From: Eulemur rufifrons
Lineage: Eukaryota; Chordata; Mammalia; Primates; Lemuridae
DNA length: 64,000 nucleotides
Reading direction: 5' to 3'
NCBI RefSeq assembly: GCF_041146395.1
Contig: NC_091006.1
Coordinates: 10,670,001 to 10,734,000 of the forward strand
Shown here: positions 1-40,600 of the stretch, one piece after another
Numbering within the stretch: position 1 is the first letter of the stretch
Layout of the letters: each line of letters starts with the position of its first letter
Position numbers and translations under genes: made by a program
The notes under the pieces: generated by a model
Told to the model about the DNA's origin: nothing
What the model saw: only the letters and a program-made list of their open reading frames with translations
Database searches by the model: none

Positions 1-539
1 CAGGTGGACAGGCAGGAAGGAGGCTGAGTGGGCAGAGACAGTGCAGGAGGCAAGGCCCTGTCAGAGATCGAGGCAGCACCCCCACTGTGTCCCCCATGGC
101 CAGGCCATCCCTGGGTCCTGTCTGCTCTATTCCCTAAAGGCCTCTGGCATCGACCCCTACCCCAGTCTCCCCCTGGGCCTCCCACCCAGCCTCTCACCCA
201 TTCTCTCTCCATACAGCAGCCTGAGGGGGTCTCTGGAAAGCTCTAACCTGACTCCTTCCCTCCCAGAGGCTCTCAAGAGATCAAGGCCAAACTCTATGGC
301 TGAGACCCCCTGCGGGTGGGCCCTGGGCATAGTTTCCTCAATGGTGACGGCCTGACTTCCTCTCCTGACCAGGCCTCCCCGCTCAACCCTAAGGCCCAGC
401 CCGGCTCAGCTCTTCGGTTCCAGAACCAGGCCGGCTAGTGCACCCCTCGCCTCTGCAACCTTTCGCTGCTGGCGTCTCCCCCACCGCTACCTCGCTCCCA
501 GCTCATCTTTGCCTGGTCTCAGCTCGGGTGTTCTCTCCT

Positions 540-745
540 TCAGGAAGCCCTCCCGGTGACCCAGCCCGGGCTGCCCTGCCCTGCCCTGAGTCATTACTGT
601 GCAAGGACAGCTGGTCTCCCGCCCTGGACTGTGAGCCCCGGGAGGACAGGGCTGAGGCCGTCCCTGCTGTGTCCCCAGCACCACCCAGGATATGGCTGAG
701 AAGAGGTGCTCAGGGAGTTTCCTTAATTGCTGGGACAGATCCCTG
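540..745 (+). mobile_element. L2-like LINE 3' end
   Basis: The stretch reads like an L2 3' end: 'caggaagccctcccggtgac', then a 'ctggactgtgagccccggga' block and 'tgtccccagcaccacc'. It is old and lies in a SYMPK intron. Confidence 0.55.
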
Positions 746-1088
746 AGGGTGGGTCTAGTTACAGAAGAGCTGGCCAGAGACAGGGGGTGGTTTATGGGCA
801 GAGCAAGAGCTGGGAACGACTGCTCACACTCTCAGGCCCCGGGGAGTCCAACCGTGCACAGAAAAGGGAAGGACTGTTTGACCTGGAGCATCACAGGGCT
901 GCTCGTGCCGCCAGGAAGACCACTGGTGCCCAGGCAGGAGAGAAACGTGCTCTGGGAACTGGCTGGACTGGGAGGTGGGGACAGCTGGAGGGGAGACCAC
1001 GTGGAAGGCTGCCAAGAGCCCTGCAGGAATGCAAGCTGTGTGCGTCCCGGGGGTGCCAGAAGAAAACGGGGGTCAACAAGGTAGGCCC

Positions 1089-1287
1089 GGCTGGGCACGG
1101 TGGCTCATGCCTGTAATCCTAGCACTCTGGGAGGCTGAGGCGGGAGGATCACTCGAGGTCAGGAGTTCGAGACCACCCTGAGCAAGAGCGAGACCCCATC
1201 TCTACTAAAAAAATAGAAAGAAATGATCTGAACAGTTAAAAGTATATATATTATAAAAATTTAATATTTTTAAATAAAAAAATAAAA
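1089..1287 (+). mobile_element. Alu left monomer with A-rich tail
   Basis: It starts 'ggctgggcacggtggctcat' and runs through 'gagcaagagcgagaccccat' into an A/T-rich linker and tail. The right arm is absent. The 11-bp string 'aaggtaggccc' occurs immediately before it (1078-1088) and again at 1287-1297, so this looks like a genuine target-site duplication around a one-armed insertion. Confidence 0.85.
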
Positions 1288-2004
1288 GGTAGGCCCTGCT
1301 GACCTCCCCCCAAGAGCCCTGGCTACTGGCCACCCGTGTGCCCTCTGGCAAGGCCCCTTCTCTTCCTGGGCCTGGGTTCCTCCAGCTGACACCACGGGCC
1401 CGGGCCGATTGGGGCCCCTAGTCTGGGTCCACGAATGGCCTTAGCGGGGGTGGTGGTGTGTGCAAACCCCCTCAAATTATACACAATCCACGTGAGCATA
1501 CTGTCCTTGGGAATGGGCCAGAACTTTCCTCAGGTCACCAAAGGGGTCAGGGAGTTGTAAGGCCACACTCCCGGACTATGACCTTCAAGATCCTTTCCTC
1601 CCTACTCTTCTCCTGCTAGAGGCCTTAGCGCCTGCTCAGTTTTAATGTGGGTTTGTATATTCATTAAGCTCCTCTCTTGACCTTAAAAGTTTCTGAGAGA
1701 ACCTGCTGAGGAAGACAGGAAATGAGTCACCGAAGAAGCTACTTCAAGCTGCAACGTGAAACTAAGTGGCACAAAGAGGAAGCACCTTCCCCCTCCGAAG
1801 GTGAGAAGAGTAATCAAAGGACAGTTGTCTTCTGAGTAGAGAGGGCGACAGTCGCCTCCACTTCTGTTGGACAGGACGGCTCCTGGCCCAGAAACCTCCC
1901 AGGGCAGGAGCAGAGGGGAGCTCTCGGGGAAGGTGGTCCTCAGACCAGGGAACTGGTAGGGCTGGGATTCCAACTCGGGTCCATTTTACTTCTGATTCTG
2001 TGTC

Positions 2005-2180
2005 TTTTCCACTACACGACTTAGCTTCTGTGTGGCCCCGAGCAAGTTACTTAACCTCTCTGGAACCTCCATTTCCTTGTCTACAAAATGGAAGCCAGCA
2101 TACTTACCAGGTAAGCATAAGGAAGGTTGGCAGGAGCACGTAGGGAGAGCCTGGCTCAGTGAGTGCTCGTGAGTAGTGAC
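2005..2180 (+). mobile_element. MIR-type SINE
   Basis: It contains the MIR core wording 'gcaagttacttaacctctct' followed by 'ccatttccttgtctacaaaa'. It is diverged. Confidence 0.65.
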
Positions 2181-2291
2181 CATGGCAAGCCGGCCAGTTT
2201 GTCACCAACCTCCCTGCCACAGAGGCAGGCCCTCCTGGCTCAACTTGGGCCTGGCATCTCCCCCGGGTCCAGCAAGCGCCCCGGTGCACTA

Positions 2292-31330
<29,039 letters not shown>

Positions 31331-32123
31331 CAGGAACATTGCGCACGCGCCACACGCGCAGGGCCGCCGGTAAATGGAGTCCAGACCGCGACCCGCCCCT
31401 GTCCTCGCCTCCGGCGGCGCGAGCCTCTTTCCGCCCTCCCCCAGACTCCGCCGGGGCGGCCCTTTGTTTCCGGCCTTCCATCACCAGGCCTTGTGGGAAA
31501 TGTAGTCCCCTCGACAGAGGCACCGGGCGGAAAGGGAGCTCGAGGATTCTGGGAAATGCAGTTCTCGGTGGTTCTGCATCCCTGGACGGCTGGCGGGTGT
31601 TAGACAGTGGATAGTCCCGACGGCGAAGCTGCTAGGTCTTAGAGCTGGTCTTTTGCCTTAGTGGGATCTGAGCAGAGGCTCCGATCACCTCCACCTTTGG
31701 TCCTGACCCTTTACATAGTCTGAAGTATTTCCGGCCGTCGGAAGCCGCAGTCTTTGCCTCCGTGCAATGGGAATGTGATTTTGAGAGTTTCTTGTGGGTC
31801 CTTATAGTGAGTGGCATGTAGGTACCCCTGGAGTCCACGGCGCCCTGAGCCCCCTTCCTTCGCGGCGGTCATGCCGAGCTCTGCCTTTTCGCCCTCTCAA
31901 GTCGAGGTGATGAAACTTCCTGGGATAGAAAGTCCCCAGAGTTCTGTTCTCTGGGGCTGTAGTATCCCCGCTGTCTCCCACCTGTGGCTCACCCCTCTTC
32001 AGCCATCTCCAGCTCTCCCGTCCCGGGGCTGCGGCTCCCGGCGCCTGAGGTCTGTCTTCTCACAATCCCGCAGGGGGCGCCCCAGTCCGAGCGCGCCGCC
32101 CTCGGGGAGGCGGGAGGGGAGCC

Positions 32124-32200
32124 CGGGGCGGGCGAGGGCGGGGTGCGGTGGGGGGGGTTGGTGTCCCGGCTATAAAGCGTGGCCGCCTCCCGCGACGCCC
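32124..32200 (+). promoter_or_regulatory. FOXA3: FOXA3 core promoter with TATA box
   Basis: TATAAA lies at 32171-32176 within 'cggctataaagcgtgg', preceded by GC boxes ('ggggcgggcgagggcggggt', about 32124-32143). Start of transcription is expected near 32200, giving a leader of about 130 nt with no ATG. Confidence 0.8.
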
Positions 32201-32331
32201 GGGACAGCTGGACCCCGGGGCAGTCGGACGGGCGGGCGCCGGTCGAGCTCGGACCGTGCCCGCTGCCAGAGCCGAAGCACTCCGCTCCCCCGGGGCCAGA
32301 GCGGAGGCGGCTGGGGGCGCAGGCCCGGGGG

Positions 32332-32400
32332 ATGCTGGGCTCGGTGAAGATGGAGGCTCATGACCTGGCCGAGTGGAGCTACTACCCGGAGGCGGGCGAG
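32332..32400 (+). CDS. FOXA3: FOXA3 coding exon 1
   Basis: It encodes residues 1-23. The first ATG context is gggggATGC (G at -3 but C at +4). A second in-frame ATG at codon 7 (gtgaagATGG) has the stronger context, with A at -3 and G at +4. Confidence 0.97.
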
Positions 32401-35400
32401 GTGTGTCCTCGGGGATGGCGGAGCGGGAAGTGGGCGGCAGGTATCGCGGTGTGGGCTTACATGGAGCGGGGACGGTGGTGGGGGCTCAAATGGGGGCCAA
32501 GACACCTAGTTGTGGAGCCTAGGAACTAGGGACATGGAGACCAGGTGTAGGAGTCAGGGACGGGGACAAGCCATGGGAGCGCGGGGTAGGCAGGCTACTC
32601 GCGGCCAAAGGGGAGTCAGGAAAATTTAGGTCACACCTTAAATATGAGAGCCGGGTGTTGGGGCCCCAAAATGCTAGGGATTAAAATTAACAAACCAAAG
32701 ATAGGAATGAGAGCTTCAGGGTGGAGGACAGAGTTTAGGAGTTTCAGGAAATGGGGTTCAAAGTTGGGAGTTGAGATGGAGACTAAGAGACAGAGATCAC
32801 CATTAAGGCAAGTTTGCGGTGGGAGCTCAGGGCTAGAACATAGTGTTAAAGATGGGGGCTGCGGGAGGAGAAATCAGAATTCAGGTTCAAGGATAAGGAT
32901 TGGCTGGTGATCTAAGACAGGGTCAGAAACAGGGGTTGGTTGGTGCTCAGGGGTAAGAGATGGAGGGAGGCGCTCAGATGTGAAGCTTCGTTTCGGGAGT
33001 CTGAAATAACAGGTGGCTTAGAGTTGGGGCTTGGATAGATGGGGGCTCAGATGGGCTCAGTTGGGGACCTGAGAGCAGGAGATGTGGACATCAACATTGG
33101 GATCCCTGCCCACGACCCTCAGCAGGGACTCCCCAAGTCAGAGGCTACAGGGTTTCAGGTTGTGCATCTCCCCACACCTCCATCCAGCAACCTTTAGCAA
33201 TTGCTGAAGTCCTCATCGAGTCTCACCTCAGACAAGGCTGTTCTAGGGTGGATAGGGGTTAGGGGTGTGTCCTAATTCCTGCACCCCAGCAGACACAAAG
33301 TCCTTCCTCAAGTCTAGCTCTGTTCCTCTTGTTGCAGGGATTCCTGCTTCGTAGTTCACTTGCTGTATAATCAACATTGTGAGGTTGGAGGGGTGGGGAT
33401 CGGGGTCCCAATTTGAGAGTTATGCGGGTCTAGACACTTGGATTCCTAATCTGAAAGGGAACTGTGGGCTTGAGGGGGAGGCGTGGGGCTGGGATGGCTG
33501 GGTTCGCCAGGGAGGCAAGACCTGGTAGTTATAGGGGCCCCAGTGTGCCCGAGTCTTGGGTCTGGGGCTCGAAGCTGTAGTATGGGGACTCCCGGATCCC
33601 CAGGCTTTTGGGGCTTGGCCAGGTGCCCAGGAGGGGCCAGTCCTGGGTGTGGGGAGGTGTGAGGTGCACGTGGAGTGGGGCAGGGCCAACTGGGGAAAGG
33701 ATTGGGAGTGTTGAGAGGTGGAGGTGGGGCGGCTGGAGGTATGAGTTGTAGAATGGGGAAGGCAGAGACCAGGGTGGGAGGTGGAGGCTCCCAGGTAGTG
33801 AGGAGATCTCTCCTGACCCCCTGGAGAGCTGAGTCATGATTTAAGGGAACCAACTACAAATCACTATCCCAGGAGCACATCTTAAGAAGTAAATTGTGGG
33901 GGTCTAGGCAGGAAGAGTCAAAATTTGGGACACAGTCTGGATGGATCCAAGTTTTGGGGACAATTTGTATGGAAATTGTGTGAGAAAGGAAGGGACAGTC
34001 TGGCATATTGAGGACAGACTGGCATATTGTGGAAGAGTAGATATATGGAGGGCTAGAAATCGTTTGGGGGATTCTGTCTGAGGGTCTCCCCAGTCTTCCC
34101 ATTAGGTGAGCCCACCTCTTGCCCTTGGGTCAGAACAATGGGGAGAGAAATATCTGTATTCAACGGGCAACTGAGAATCAGGAGGGTCCCCAAACCGCCT
34201 CTTGCCTACAGCACCCGCCTGCTGGGGTGATGTTGACACCCGGAGGCTGGCTCCCTGTCTGAAAGGAGCTTGGGAAATTACCACCCTGGGCATCCCCGCT
34301 GGCCTCAGGTTCCTGCAGATGAGCTGGCCCAGCTGCTCCCCCACTTTCAGAGATGGAAAATCTGAAGCCCGGAAGAGTGCCGGGGTCCTGGGTTGAGTCT
34401 GGGACTAGAAACGAGGCTTCTGGCTTCACACTGCCTTTCTCTGCTCCGTGTCACACCCTTTTCCAGAGACAATAAGGAAATGAAAGAGGAGAAATTCTAG
34501 CCTCCTAATGTAGGGGTGCAGGTCCCCTGAGGGCTTTCCCCCCAATCTCAGCCCCACCCTGGCGGGGGAGATCCGGTTCAGACCCGGACACCAGGGCTTC
34601 ATCCCAGCCCCTGGGCGTGGGAAAGCCTAGGGTGGATTAGGGCAGCTGGAGTGCTTGAGGTCAGACCTCAAGGAGGACTTCCGGGAGGGTGGGGAGCCAG
34701 AAAAGGGAGGCCCTGGGGTCCCAATCTGTCTTACTCTGAGATACTGGAGAGCCCGACTGGGTTGGAGAAAGGGGGTGGGGGTCATAAGGATTTAGGAACT
34801 CTCTGTGGACCCCCCTGAATCCATCACCTTCTCCCCTCACCTCTTTCCTTATCCTGGGGAGGGGGTAGAAGCCACCAACCAGTGGGGAGACCAGGGCATG
34901 GGGGGAGGGGAGAGCTGTGGCTCCAATTTCACTTTGAGACTTCTGGGGAGCTGCAGACACTGAGGAAGAGGGACAGAGAGATACAAAGATGTGCAGAAGG
35001 GGATGCAGGCAGAGGGGTAGACGGGGGAGGGACAGTGCCACAGAGGGGAGAAAGAGACAGAGGGGAAAGAGAGATGGGGGTGGGGGAATAGATGGAGATG
35101 GGGGAGGGGAAGGAATGTAGAGGTACTGAGACAGGGACAGAGAGGGACAGATAAACACAGGGACAGAAACAGCCAACAGAGAGATTCAAAGGGATGAGAA
35201 AAAAGAGCTACCTGGAGAGACATTTGCAGTAGAGAGGGCAGAGTTTCTTCACTGAGACCTGGGGTTGGTTGCCACCTGTCCCTGGCTCCCTAAGTGACCC
35301 TGGTAAGAACCTTTTCTCTCTGGACCTTGGGATCTGCAGACGCTTACAGTGGCAGGGGACTAGACAGTATCCACTAACCCACAGCCACCGTGGCTCTGGC

Positions 35401-38177
35401 CAGAGCTGTATATAGCAGCACCCTCAGTGCCATGAGACCCCAGGCTGCGGAGGGGACAGGGCAGACAGGGGCAGACGGGGGATGCGGGGGAGAGGGTGGG
35501 AGACCGTGGGTGAGAGGAGCAGGTACAGACAGAAAGAGAAACCACGTTCCAGCTCTGGCCAGAGCTATATATAGCAGCACCCTCAGTGCCATGAGACCCC
35601 AGGCTGCGTAGGGGACAGGGCAGACAGGAGCAGACAGGGGATGTAGGAGAGAGAGTGGGAGACCGTGGGTGAGAGGTGCAGGTACAGACAGAAAGAGAAA
35701 CCATGCTGCAGCGTGCTTTTTGTTTTCCTTGTTTATCCTGTTCACTGTCATCTTCCTGCTAGACTGTCACCTCCCCGAGGGCAGGCATTTCTGTCTGTCT
35801 CGTTTACTGCCCTGATTGCCTGATCTGAAACACAGGTCTGGAGCTAGACCGCCTTGGATGCAGAATCCCAGTTCTACTCCTTCCTTGCTGTGTGACCCCG
35901 ACAACCTCTCTGGGCCTCTGCTCATTCAGCTGTAAAATGTGCATCATAATAACGCCTCCCCCCATGGCACGGTTGTAAAGATTAAAGGAGACTGTTCCCA
36001 TGCAGTGCTTGGAGCAGTGCCTGGCAGAGTAGCTGGCTGATAAGTACTTGTAGAATGGATGACAGATTATAGAGGGTTATTTAGCAAGATGTAACAATGC
36101 CTACCTTGTTTCATTGAGCTAAGATGTACCTTTTCCCCCCCCACCGCATTTAAACATTTTCAAAAATGAGATGCATTTACAGTCAATGGTGTCTAATGAT
36201 TTTAACAGAGTGTTTTTTCCTATTTGTATATAAAATAGCTGCAACTTATAGTGAAGTCTTAGATTTGAAGATATATAGTAAATAGATAAATAGTATATAT
36301 TAGGTTGAAATGTGTGATTTCTGATATTCAAGCATTTTGATCTATACATAAAAACTAATTTTATAACCTAAAACATTGATGGAGAGCTACAGATATACAT
36401 TAGATTGTTAGAGAGTTATAATAACTACTTATGATTATTAAAATTATTAAAATCTTTTTGGTCTCAGGATCTCTTCACCCTCTTAAAAATTATTGAGGAC
36501 CCCAAACACTTTCTGTTGACATGGGTTATGCATATCAATATTTACCATATGTGAAATTAAAACTGAGAAATTTTAAAAATATGTATTAATATTTATATGT
36601 AATATGTATATGTAATATTAATATGTAATAATAGTTAATTATTGCCATTTTAAAATGGCAATAATTTGTTAGTATAAATCCAAAGTATTTTTATTAAAAT
36701 AACTATATTTCAAAAAAAAATTTAGCGAGAACAGCAGCACTGCTTCATTTTTGCAAATCAAGTCTGGCTCAATAGAAGAAAGCCATATTCTCATAGCTGC
36801 TTCTATTGCAATGTCACGTGTCACTCATGAGAAAGAGAGTGAAAAAGACTAATAATATCTCAGTATCTTAGTGTTATTTTGAAAATAGTTTTGACTTTGT
36901 GGATACCCTAAAACGGTTTCAAGGAATCCCCAGGGTGTGCCAGACCCTGAAGAACCACTCAAAGTGTGACCTTGAGTGTATGGGAGCAGGGGTGGGGTGG
37001 GACGGGATGGGGGAGTGCACTGGGAGGGGGAGGAGACTTCAAGAGATGGCTGTCTACAGAGAGGTAAAGATGCAAGGTTCCTGTACAGGAGGCAGGACAG
37101 ACAGATGGACACACAGTGGGTCCTGCGACCCTTTGCTGATCAGCAGAGTGGAGCCCCACTGACCCCTCCCCATCTCTCTTTCTCTCCCTGTAGGTCTACT
37201 CTCCAGTGACCCCGGTGCCCACCATGGCCCCCCTCAACTCCTACATGACCCTGAACCCCCTAAGCTCTCCCTACCCTCCCGGGGGACTCCCCGCCTCCCC
37301 ACTGCCCTCAGGCCCCCTGGCGCCCCCAGCTCCCGCAGCGCCCCTGGGGCCCACCTTCCCTGGCCTGGGAGCCAGCAGCGGTGGAGGCAGCAGCTCTGGG
37401 TACGGGGCCCCGGGCCCTGGGCTGGTGCACGGGAAGGAGATGCCGAAAGGGTACCGGCGGCCCCTGGCGCACGCCAAGCCGCCGTATTCCTACATCTCGC
37501 TCATCACCATGGCGATCCAGCAGGCGCCGGGCAAGATGCTGACGCTGAGCGAGATCTACCAGTGGATCATGGACCTCTTCCCTTACTACCGGGAGAACCA
37601 GCAGCGCTGGCAGAACTCCATCCGCCACTCGCTGTCTTTTAACGACTGCTTTGTCAAGGTGGCGCGCTCCCCAGACAAGCCGGGCAAGGGCTCCTACTGG
37701 GCCCTGCACCCCAGCTCAGGGAACATGTTTGAGAACGGCTGCTACCTGCGCCGCCAGAAACGCTTCAAGCTGGAGGAGAAGGTGAAAAAAGGCGGCAGTG
37801 GGGCGGCCGCCACCAGGAACGGGACAGGGGCTGCCGCGGCGACCACCACCCCGGCTGCCACAGTGGCCTCCCCACCCCAGCCCCCGCCTCCAGCCCCCGA
37901 GCCTGAGGCTCAGGGCGGGGAAGATGTGGGGGCTCTGGACTGTGGCTCACCCCCTCCCTCCACACCCTATTTCACTGGCCTGGAGCTCCCAGGGGAGCTG
38001 AAGCTGGACGCACCCTACAACTTCAACCACCCTTTCTCCATCAACAACTTGATGTCGGAACAGACGCCAGCGCCTCCCAAACTGGACGTGGGGTTTGGGG
38101 GCTATGGGGCTGAAGGTGGGGAGCCGGGGGTCTACTACCAGGGCCTCTACTCCCGCTCCCTGCTTAATGCATCCTAG
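32332..38177 (+). CDS. FOXA3: Forkhead box A3 (HNF-3 gamma)
   Basis: FOXA3 is a nuclear winged-helix factor that opens chromatin and drives endoderm and liver gene expression. The coding exons are 32332-32400 and 37194-38177, split after GAG (donor GAG|gtgtgtcc, acceptor ctgtag|GTC). The product is 350 aa, equal to the human protein as remembered. The N-terminus [18 protein letters not shown] is followed by a Pro/Ser/Gly-rich region. The forkhead domain spans about residues 116-208 ([20 protein letters not shown], then [15 protein letters not shown] and the wing with KGSYWALHP). A C-terminal activation segment ([13 protein letters not shown]) follows, ending SRSLLNAS. It is single copy with no disruption. 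The gene shares a head-to-head promoter region with SYMPK. Confidence 0.98.
34970..35200 (+). repeat. Purine-rich (GA) low-complexity tract
   Basis: Long near-uninterrupted A/G sequence such as 'gaggggagaaagagacagag' and 'gatgggggtgggggaataga'. Confidence 0.8.
35391..35708 (+). repeat. 159-bp tandem duplication in FOXA3 intron
   Basis: Two copies lie at about 35391-35549 and 35550-35708. Both contain 'ctctggccagag' (a perfect palindrome), a 'tatatagcagcaccctcagt' block, 'gagaccccaggctgcg' and 'ggtacagacagaaagagaaa'. The offset is exactly 159 bases at both ends, with scattered substitutions between copies. Confidence 0.93.
35831..36055 (+). mobile_element. MIR-type SINE
   Basis: 'ccttgctgtgtgaccccgac', 'attcagctgtaaaatgtgca' and 'gtgcctggcagagtagctgg' give a full-length MIR. 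Confidence 0.75.
36440..36960 (+). mobile_element. Old hAT/Charlie-type DNA transposon remnant
   Basis: 'ttggtctcaggatctcttca', 'aaaaattattgaggacccca', 'atagttttgactttgtggat' and the end 'ccctgaagaaccactc' resemble a Charlie-group element whose terminus normally reads 'gagaaccactg'. The exact subfamily was not assigned. Confidence 0.5.
37194..38177 (+). CDS. FOXA3: FOXA3 coding exon 2
   Basis: It encodes residues 24-350, including the whole forkhead domain, and ends with TAG at 38175-38177. It is GC-rich and contains a local CpG island. Confidence 0.98.
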   Translation, partial: VYSPVTPVPTMAPLNSYMTLNPLSSPYPPGGLPASPLPSGPLAPPAPAAPLGPTFPGLGASSGGGSSSGYGAPGPGLVHGKEMPKGYRRPLAHAKPPYSYISLITMAIQQAPGKMLTLSEIYQWIMDLFPYYRENQQRWQNSIRHSLSFNDCFVKVARSPDKPGKGSYWALHPSSGNMFENGCYLRRQKRFKLEEKVKKGGSGAAATRNGTGAAAATTTPAATVASPPQPPPPAPEPEAQGGEDVGALDCGSPPPSTPYFTGLELPGELKLDAPYNFNHPFSINNLMSEQTPAPPKLDVGFGGYGAEGGEPGVYYQGLYSRSLLNAS

Positions 38178-38329
38178 CGGGGGGAGCGGGGACATGGTGG
38201 TGGGGTATGGCTGTAGCTCACACCATCAGGCTCCTGGGGCCTGAGCCTTCTGGTGACACTTTGCTTGTCTCATTGGTTAACATCTTGGTCGGTCTGTTCC
38301 TTACTGTGATGATTGCTGTCTCTGTGGGC

Positions 38330-38720
38330 ATCATTTTGATCTACCAGGTACTGTGATAACCACCATGGGCATCTTGGTGGGCCCACTGGGTACCTCGAAG
38401 ACTGCCATGTTGATTGGTGTTATTGGGTGATCCACTGAGTGCTTCGATGGCCACCATCTGGGATGCCATCTCGTTGGGCCCTCTGGGTGCTGTGATGGAC
38501 ATCTCCTGACTGACCCGTTGGGTGCGGTGGTGATAGCATTTCATCTCCTTTGGCCCATTGGGTGCTGAGATCACTTCTTTCCTGGTGGACTTCTTGGCAC
38601 AGTACATGCTGAGTTGGCCACCATCCTGTATAACATCTTTTTGGCCCATTGAGTGCTTTGATGGCCACCCTACTGGCTGGGTGACATTATCAGTGGGCCA
38701 TTGTGCCCTGTGATAACCAC
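38330..38720 (+). repeat. Degenerate repeat in FOXA3 3'UTR
   Basis: Units resembling 'ggcccattgggtgctgtgat' plus 'ggccaccatct' recur at about 38375, 38427, 38474, 38511, 38550, 38640 and 38690, with uneven spacing of roughly 40-90 bases and considerable drift. Confidence 0.7.
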
Positions 38721-38924
38721 CAAAGCCTCATGTTGGCTGAGCAGTCACCATCTCTTTGGTGTGGGTTGGGTGAGGGGGTGGAGGTGAGAATACACCTTGG
38801 TTTTCTCTGAAGCCCATCCGTCCACTCTGGTCCAGAGGAACCCGAAAGGACTGGTTAGGGTGTGGGGAATGTCTACTGAAGTCTGGTTCTTGCCTGGGAA
38901 GCGGGACACTGGCTCTGTTTGACC

Positions 38925-38930
38925 ATTAAA
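38925..38930 (+). terminator. FOXA3: FOXA3 poly(A) signal ATTAAA
   Basis: ATTAAA is followed within about 30 bases by T-rich and GT-rich sequence ('ctcttttccttggtgggtga'). Confidence 0.7.
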
Positions 38931-39329
38931 GGCACCATTGCCACCTCTTATGAATGTCTCTTTTCCTTGGTGGGTGAGCCCTGTGGGCCGAACACCCGAA
39001 TTTCTGTTCCCCTGGCCCCTCTCCTTCCTTGCTCTAGAGCTGGCTGCCTCTGGGGGAGGGGCTGAGGGAGGCATCGACCTGACCTTTGGCTCTTTGCTGT
39101 CCCTGACCCCAAGGACAGTTTGTTCACAGATAGCAGCCCCCGCAGCAGTGGGGCCAGGGCAGCAGGGGGAGGTGGCTCTGCGGTGACCAAGGCCATCTCC
39201 CTACCCCCACTTCCCAGACACATACACCCACCTCTCTAGCTCTGAGGCTCAGGCAGCCTAGGGGCTGCTCAATTTTTGGCGAAGCTGGGGAGGAGGAAAA
39301 GGACAGAAGAGGTGTTAATTGAAGGACTG

Positions 39330-39800
39330 GAGATGGTGTGTGTATGTGTGTGCACACGTGCGCTGGGGGTTATGGGGTACCACTATGCCTGTTGGGGTCC
39401 CCGTGGTCTACTGCAGGGAGTTACCTATTGTCTGTGGCCCTCAGTTGTGTGGCTTTGTGTGTCTGTTCATACTCTGGGCGTGTGCTTACCATGGGCGTCT
39501 TGTGTGTGTGTCGCTATTGTTTTGTGTGTGTGGTTCTCTTTGTAGACCTTCCCCAGGTCCCTCTGGGTCAGGTGTGTCTGCCTGTCACTTTGCCTGCCTA
39601 CCCACTGCCTCAGAGAGTGTGCATGTGTGAAGACATCCACGTGGCGGGTCTGCCTGTCATGGTCGTTTATGTGTATGTCTGTGAGTCAACGTGTCTGCAT
39701 GTTTAAAAGAAAGTACGTGTGCTTGTGTGTGATGCCTGTCACTGTTGTGTTTGCGTGTGAGCATGTGTGGAGAGTCTGCCAGCCCTGGTGTGTCTGTCAC
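39330..39800 (+). repeat. GT-rich low-complexity DNA
   Basis: Many (GT)n and 'gtgtctgtc' runs without a clean period. Confidence 0.7.
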
Positions 39801-40299
39801 TTTTGTGGGTGTGGGGAAGGAGCTGGGTCCTCCTTTGGCCGCTGGGGGCCTCTGGGTTTGGGATCTGGGTGTCTGTCCCTCCAGGTCTCTCCTGAGGCTC
39901 TGAGTCCGCCTGTCTGCACTCAGAGTGGCTCTCATAACACGATGGTGCACTTCGCACCCCTCCTTTCAGGGTGGAAACTGAGGCTGGGAATGGGAAGAGA
40001 CTGGGCCAAGGTCACTTAGCAGTGGAGCAGGTGGGCAAGACCGGTCTGATAATGTCTTTTCCTCCCGTTGCATTTGCCGGTCCCGGTTGTTGGCTCTCTG
40101 GCCGTCCATTCATTTATTCGGTCAGCCAGCCGGCCATTCATTCATTCGAACACCAGAGACTTCGCTTGTGTGTATTCACCTGTGTGTGCGTGTGTGCCCA
40201 CACGCACAAGCGCCTGTGTGATGTGTCTCCCGGTGTGCGTGTCCACCTTTCCGCTTGTCTCTTAGTGTCATCCCTTTCTGTGCCACTTTGTCCCTGACC

Positions 40300-40600
40300 C
40301 TTCCTCTCTGTTTTTGTCTGTCTCTTGGTTTCTTTGAAATGCTGGCTCATTCCCTGCCCGTCTGTCTCTCTTATGGTCTGCCCTGCTCTCTCTCCCTCTC
40401 TCTCATTTCTCTCTATTGCTTCGACTCGGTCCTGCCCTCTCTCTGGGTCTCTGGGTCTCTCCCCGCTTCTCTCAGGGACTCTGACTTCCTTTCTTGGGGT
40501 CTGTCTCCCCTCATTCCTTTTCTTGATCTCTCGTTTCCCTTCTTCTCTGGCCTCCCTCCCTCTCCCGGCTCCCTGAGTTTCCGCCTCTACCTGCCACCTC
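40300..40600 (+). repeat. Pyrimidine-rich (CT) tract
   Basis: Long C/T stretches such as 'gctctctctccctctctctc' and 'ctctctctgggtctctgggt'. Confidence 0.75.

Larger units (their letters stand above)
32401..37193 (+). other. FOXA3: FOXA3 intron 1
   Basis: The intron is 4.8 kb. It is G-rich at first, then has a purine-rich tract (about 34970-35200), a 159-bp tandem duplication (35391-35708), a MIR (about 35831-36055) and an AT-rich DNA-transposon remnant (about 36440-36960). No further exon was recognised. Confidence 0.85.
38178..38950 (+). other. FOXA3: FOXA3 3'UTR
   Basis: The 3'UTR runs from the stop codon to a polyadenylation signal ATTAAA at 38925-38930. Much of it (about 38330-38720) is a degenerate tandem repeat. 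Confidence 0.8.

Noticed and set aside
35360..35751. Minus-strand frames with an internal protein repeat
   Set aside because: The repeat is the 159-bp intronic duplication read as protein; there is no gene evidence.
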